This document shows positions 60,571 to 64,000 of a DNA stretch of 64,000 bases, piece after piece. Under the pieces are notes generated by a model, which worked only from the letters and a program-made list of their open reading frames with translations, was not told the DNA's origin and ran no database searches. The stretch covers positions 1 to 64,000 of the forward strand of contig DASVVS010000107.1 in assembly GCA_036386455.1 (NCBI GenBank). Reading direction: 5' to 3'. How positions within the stretch are numbered: position 1 is the stretch's first letter; the number at the start of each line of letters is the position of its first letter. The translations under genes and the position numbers were made by a program. Source of the DNA: AC-37 sp036386455 (GTDB lineage Bacteria; Actinomycetota; Thermoleophilia; Solirubrobacterales; Thermoleophilaceae).

Positions 60571-62235
60571 GTGCGGCGCGCCGACGCGCTCTCTCGCCCG
60601 CTCGTCCTCGGCCTGCTGTTCGCGGGAGCCGCCCTGCTCTCCGGCATCACCGTCCTCGACGGGGTCCAGCCGAACGACGAGGGGCTCATGCTCCAGGCCG
60701 CCGCGCGGATCGCCGCCGGGGAGGTGCCGTACAGCGACTTCTGGTGGTACTACCCGCCCGGGCAGCCGTACCTGCTGGCGGGGCTGTGGGAGCTGTTCGG
60801 CCCCTCGCTGCTGGCCTGGCGGGTGGTGCGCGTGCTGGTGGACGCGGCCGTGGCCGTGCTCGCGTTCGAGTTGGCGCGGCGGCGCACCGGAGCCGGCGCG
60901 CACGCCCGCTGGCTGCCGCTCGCGGCGTGGCTCGCCGCCGCGTGCGCGATGGCGTTCCCGAGCGGTCCGCACCCGTTCCCGATCGCGCTCGCGCTGGCCC
61001 TCGGCGCACTGCTCGCGGCCGAGCGCCGGCCGCTGCTCGCCGGCGTCCTGCTCGGCCTGTGCGCGGTCTGGCGGCTCGAGTTCGCGGCCTACGCGGGGCT
61101 CGGGATCGCGGTGGCCCACGCACTGTCCGCGGGGCCGCGCCGCGAGCGGGCCGGGCGGCTCGGGCGCGTGGCGGGCGCCGCCACGGCCGCGGGCGCGCTG
61201 CTCTACCTGCCGGTCGTGCTCGCGGCGGGCGTGGGGCGCTCGTGGGAGATGCTCATCGAGTATCCGCTCCTCGACTTCGGCGACTACCAGTCGCTCCCGT
61301 TCCCGCTCGACTACGACGGGCCGCTGAACACGAGCGGCGCCGGCGGATTCCTGTCGGACAGCGCGGAGAACCTGATCCACTTCTACCTGCCGCTCGCGCT
61401 GGTGATCGGGCTGGCCGGCGGGCTGCTGGCGCTGGCGCCGCGCTTCAGGCGCGCCGACCCGTGGCCGGCGGCCACCGGGGTCTTCGCGATCGGCATGGGC
61501 CACTACCTCCTGGTCCGCGCCGACATCTTCCACACCGCGCCGCTCGCGGTGATGGTGGCGATCCTGGCGGCATGGGCGCTGGGCGGAAGCCGACCGGGGT
61601 CGATTCCGTCCTCTATAGGGACGCAATCGACCCCGGTCGAGCGGAGCGGCCCCGAACCGCCTCCCTCCCCGGCCGCAGAGAGCGGTCGCGCAACCGGGCC
61701 GATCGCGCTAATGGCCGCAGCCGCCGCGACCCTCGGCCTCGTCTGGGCGCTGGCGGAGGGCCTCGACCGCCGCGTGCGCGGGCTGACCGACGAGGACACG
61801 CGCGCGCTCGACCTGCCCGCGGCCGACGGCGTGGAGGCTCGCCCCCAGCGGGCGCTCGCCCTGGAGCGCGCGGCGCGCTTCGTCCGCGCGCGCGTGCCCG
61901 AGGGCGAGCCGATCTACGTGACCACGCTGCGGTCCGACCTCGTGACCTCCGGCAACCCGCTGCTGTACGTGCTCGCCGGCCGGCCGAACGCGACGCGCTA
62001 CGACATCGCGGCGCCCGGGGTGGTCACCTCGGCGCCCGTTCAGCGCGAGATCGTGGCCGACCTGCGCCGCGAGCGGCCGCTGGTGGTGCGCTGGACGGCG
62101 CCGGTCACGGCCGAGGCCGAGCCGAACGCGGCCGGGCGCTCGAGCGGGGTCAGGCTCCTCGACGACTACCTCGCCCGGGAGTACGGGCAGGTGGCGAAGC
62201 TGGGCTACTACGTGATGCTGGAGCCGCGGCCGTGA
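60571..62235 (+). CDS. GT-C-like membrane glycosyltransferase with an inserted palindrome
   Basis: This 554-residue polytopic protein has VQPNDEGLMLQAAARIAAGE in the first outer loop (acidic D-E pair) and SDFWWYYPPGQPYLLAGLWE, a pattern of GT39/GT87-like mannosyltransferases. About ten hydrophobic segments are followed by a soluble C-terminal domain (VRARVPEGEPIYVTTLRSDL, LLYVLAGRPNATRYDIAA). Between two membrane segments lies a hydrophilic stretch (SRPGSIPSSIGTQSTPVERS) created by a palindromic element. GTG at 60571 is preferred over ATG at 60550 because of its TANNNT spacing and because 60550 would overlap the divergent start. Its end overlaps the following GT4 gene. Confidence 0.78.
   Translation: MRRADALSRPLVLGLLFAGAALLSGITVLDGVQPNDEGLMLQAAARIAAGEVPYSDFWWYYPPGQPYLLAGLWELFGPSLLAWRVVRVLVDAAVAVLAFELARRRTGAGAHARWLPLAAWLAAACAMAFPSGPHPFPIALALALGALLAAERRPLLAGVLLGLCAVWRLEFAAYAGLGIAVAHALSAGPRRERAGRLGRVAGAATAAGALLYLPVVLAAGVGRSWEMLIEYPLLDFGDYQSLPFPLDYDGPLNTSGAGGFLSDSAENLIHFYLPLALVIGLAGGLLALAPRFRRADPWPAATGVFAIGMGHYLLVRADIFHTAPLAVMVAILAAWALGGSRPGSIPSSIGTQSTPVERSGPEPPPSPAAESGRATGPIALMAAAAATLGLVWALAEGLDRRVRGLTDEDTRALDLPAADGVEARPQRALALERAARFVRARVPEGEPIYVTTLRSDLVTSGNPLLYVLAGRPNATRYDIAAPGVVTSAPVQREIVADLRRERPLVVRWTAPVTAEAEPNAAGRSSGVRLLDDYLAREYGQVAKLGYYVMLEPRP
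61592..61638. repeat. Nested palindrome (CTAT-loop element, copy 4) inside a gene
   Basis: The perfect 14-base arms GACCGGGGTCGATT (61592-61605) and AATCGACCCCGGTC (61625-61638) enclose an inner stem CGTCC/GGACG (61607-61611 and 61619-61623) with a loop containing CTATAG. It is translated as part of a loop between membrane helices of the GT-C-like protein. The architecture matches the copies at 1878, 15660 and 40104. Confidence 0.8.
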
Positions 62236-63446
62236 GGCTCGCGTACGTCCTCGAGCGCTATCCGGAGCTGACGCAGACGTTCGTGGAGGCGGAGCTGCGC
62301 GAGCTCGCCCGCGCCGGGGACGAGGTCGACGTGCTGGCGCTGGAGCCGGGCGAGGGGGCCGGCCTGGCGGAGCCGTCGTCCGAGCCGGCCTACCCGGTGC
62401 GGGGGGCGGCGCGAGTGGCCGCGCTGGCGCGGGCGGCGGCGGCGAGCCCGCGTGCGAGCGGGCGGTTTCTCGCGAGCGGCCGCGATCGCGGGGCGGAGCG
62501 GCCCCCTGCGGAGCCGCCCCCCGCGGAGCCGCCCCCCGCCGGCCCCATCGCCCCCTCCTGGCCCCCCGACGGGCGGCGGCTGCGCGGCCTCGCCCGCGTG
62601 GCGGGCTGGCGCCCGGCGGCGGCGGGCGCCCGGCACCTGCACGCCCACTTCGCCACCGAGGCCGCCGACGTCGCCGCCCTGCTCGGCGCCCTCACCGGCA
62701 CGACCCATTCCTTCACCGGCCACTCCACGGACCTCTTCGCCGATCCCGCCGCGCTCCGGCACCGGCTCGCCGCGGCCGCGTTCGCGGTCGTGATCTGCGA
62801 GTACGACCGCCGCGAGGTCGAGCGGATCGCGCCGGGCGCCGGCCGCCTCCACGTGATCCCGCTCGGCCTGGACCTCGGCGGAATCCGCCGCGGGACCCCC
62901 TACCGGGCCGACGGCCCCGTGGTGGCGGTGGGCCGGCTCGTGGAGCACAAGGGCTTCGCCGACCTTGCCGCGGTGGCCGGCGAGCTCGGTCGCGAGGTGG
63001 TGATCGCGGGCGAGGGGCCCCAGCGGCCCGAGCTGGAGCGCCTGGGAGGGCACGCGCTCCGGCTGCCGGGCGCGCTCGCGCCCGCCGCCGCCCGCGAGCT
63101 GATCGAGAGCGCCGCCCTCCTCGTCGCGCCGAGCGTGATCGCCCGCGACGGCTCGCGCGACGGCATCCCGATGGTCCTCAAGGAGGCGCTGGCCCTCGAG
63201 ACGCCGGTGGTGGCGAGCGACTCCGTCGGCAATCCCGAGGTGGTCGAGCCCGAGCACGGCGCGCTCCACGCGGCGGGCGACCGCCGGGCGCTGGCGCAGG
63301 CGATCCGCTCGGTGCTCGAGCGCCCCGCCGCCGAGCGCGAGGCGATGGGCCGCGCCGGCCGCGCGTGGGCCGAGCGCGAGGCCGACCTCGAGGAGCAGAC
63401 GGCCCGGCTGCGCGAGCTGTTCGCGGAGCACGGCGGCTCGGCGTAG
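62232..63446 (+). CDS. Glycosyltransferase family 4 protein
   Basis: This 404-residue GT-B enzyme starts VRLAYVLERYPELTQTFVEA, a typical N-terminus of colanic-acid-type glycosyltransferases. Then come HLHAHFATEAADVAALLGAL, GHSTDLFADP, VIPLGLDLGGIRRGTPYRAD, VAVGRLVEHKGFADLAAVAG, LLVAPSVIARDGSRDGIPMV and ALALETPVVASDSVGNPEVV (E-x7-E-like donor site). A proline-rich insertion with PPAEPPPAEPPPAGP lies near residues 85-100. The GTG overlaps the stop of the upstream membrane glycosyltransferase gene (GTGA), so they are coupled. Confidence 0.9.
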   Translation: MRLAYVLERYPELTQTFVEAELRELARAGDEVDVLALEPGEGAGLAEPSSEPAYPVRGAARVAALARAAAASPRASGRFLASGRDRGAERPPAEPPPAEPPPAGPIAPSWPPDGRRLRGLARVAGWRPAAAGARHLHAHFATEAADVAALLGALTGTTHSFTGHSTDLFADPAALRHRLAAAAFAVVICEYDRREVERIAPGAGRLHVIPLGLDLGGIRRGTPYRADGPVVAVGRLVEHKGFADLAAVAGELGREVVIAGEGPQRPELERLGGHALRLPGALAPAAARELIESAALLVAPSVIARDGSRDGIPMVLKEALALETPVVASDSVGNPEVVEPEHGALHAAGDRRALAQAIRSVLERPAAEREAMGRAGRAWAEREADLEEQTARLRELFAEHGGSA

Positions 63447-63487
63447 GCCGCCGCACGGCGCGACGGCGCTCGCGGCCGGGCTGGGGC

Positions 63488-64000
63488 CTAGGCCCCCGAC
63501 GAGCTCGCGCTCGCGCCCGTCAGCGCCCCCGGCGGGACCTCCTCCTCCGGGATGTCCCCGGGCCGGCCCACCGCCCGCACCGCCATGAGCACCACCACCG
63601 CCGCCAGCGCCGCGTTGATCCCGAGCAGCCCGAGCGCGATCGCGGTCAGCTCCTCGCCGCCGATGGCGATCATCGTGGCGGGCTGGACCAGGGCGGCCAG
63701 CGCAAGCACGCCGATGAAAGCGGCCTTGTGCAGCGCGAGCTGGTACTGCACGGCCAGGTAGGTCAGCGCGAGCAGCGACATCGCGAGACCGAGCCACGGC
63801 AGCGCGTCGGACGCGCCCGAGAGCTTGAACGCGATCCTCAGGATCGGCTCCCCCGCGACCGTGTACACGAGCACCATCGGGACCGCGATCGCCGCGATGA
63901 TCCCGAGCGTCCGTGCCAGCACGCCCGTGGCGCTCTCGCCGAGATGCGTGCGGCGCGCCGCCTCCGGCACCAGGTAGAGCGAGAGCCCGATCGCCACCCA
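63488..64000 (-). CDS. Lipopolysaccharide-type flippase, C-terminal part (cut by window end)
   Basis: These are the last 170 or so residues of a polytopic MOP-superfamily protein; the N-terminal part lies beyond the window. The visible part has five or six hydrophobic segments, including LVPEAARRTHLGESATGVL, TLGIIAAIAVPMVLVYTVAG, ALPWLGLAMSLLALTYLAVQ and LLGINAALAAVVVLMAVRAV, and an acidic Pro-rich tail. The loop VPEAARRTH is the kind of conserved short loop seen in Wzx/MurJ-like flippases. It is convergent with the GT4 gene. Confidence 0.7.
   Translation of the reverse strand, partial: WVAIGLSLYLVPEAARRTHLGESATGVLARTLGIIAAIAVPMVLVYTVAGEPILRIAFKLSGASDALPWLGLAMSLLALTYLAVQYQLALHKAAFIGVLALAALVQPATMIAIGGEELTAIALGLLGINAALAAVVVLMAVRAVGRPGDIPEEEVPPGALTGASASSSGA

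Overview
This window is very GC-rich, densely coding DNA from a high-GC Gram-positive bacterium. My best guess is the actinobacterial class Thermoleophilia (Solirubrobacter/Conexibacter-like). Support: it keeps the actinobacterial gene order prfA-prmC-sua5-glyA ... wecA ... atp operon, and it carries a canonical Gram-positive LexA box, a DUF2510 protein, an Rv2578c-type radical SAM protein, an LPATG wall-anchor protein and many apparently leaderless genes. The taxonomic call is inference. I see no tRNA, rRNA, CRISPR array, insertion sequence or prophage, and no gene-free stretch longer than about 300 bases.

Layout. 1-6.7 kb: translation genes (prfA, prmC, sua5), a GAF/HD-GYP signalling protein behind a structured leader, glyA, and a FetAB-like ABC pair. 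6.7-9.4 kb: an unassigned two-gene unit on the minus strand. 9.5-15.6 kb: minus-strand envelope-glycan genes (WecA-type transferase, O-antigen ligase, AsnB, initiating sugar transferase, DUF354 protein). 15.7-20.1 kb: a radical SAM protein interrupted by an intein and preceded by an SOS box, a coiled-coil membrane protein, a YjbQ protein and an EamA transporter. 20.2-27.8 kb: the complete F1Fo ATP synthase operon (atpI-like, atpBEFHAGDC), whose alpha, beta and gamma subunits carry acidic extensions. 27.8-36.2 kb: a Pro/Gly-rich membrane protein, a YbjN-DUF2510 protein, an M48 protease, a secreted Calx-beta/RTX protein, an enoyl-CoA hydratase with an AidB-like dehydrogenase, and a secreted glycosidase-like protein.

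36.2-64 kb is mostly a cell-surface polysaccharide region. It holds GT4 and GT2 glycosyltransferases (two of them fused proteins), GT-C-type membrane glycosyltransferases, an acyltransferase, a second ligase, two flippases (one cut by the window end), a wall-anchored protein and a membrane spermidine-synthase-like protein. Inside it sits a separate cassette (51.3-56.1 kb): a wax ester synthase-like acyltransferase, a circularly permuted ATP-grasp ligase, a class I amidotransferase-like hydrolase and a YbdK-type carboxylate-amine ligase. The last three are translationally coupled and look like a small amide or peptide pathway.

The most notable signals are: (1) the radical SAM protein, with an intein in its Fe-S cluster motif, a perfect LexA box at its start codon and a C-terminal QPTLF resembling a sliding-clamp-binding motif; (2) four scattered nested palindromes with a CTAT loop, one of them inside a gene; (3) a recurring TANNNT hexamer 6-8 bases before start codons, including two very compact divergent promoters; (4) the unassigned 128-aa/764-aa gene pair; (5) the structured leader of the HD-GYP gene.
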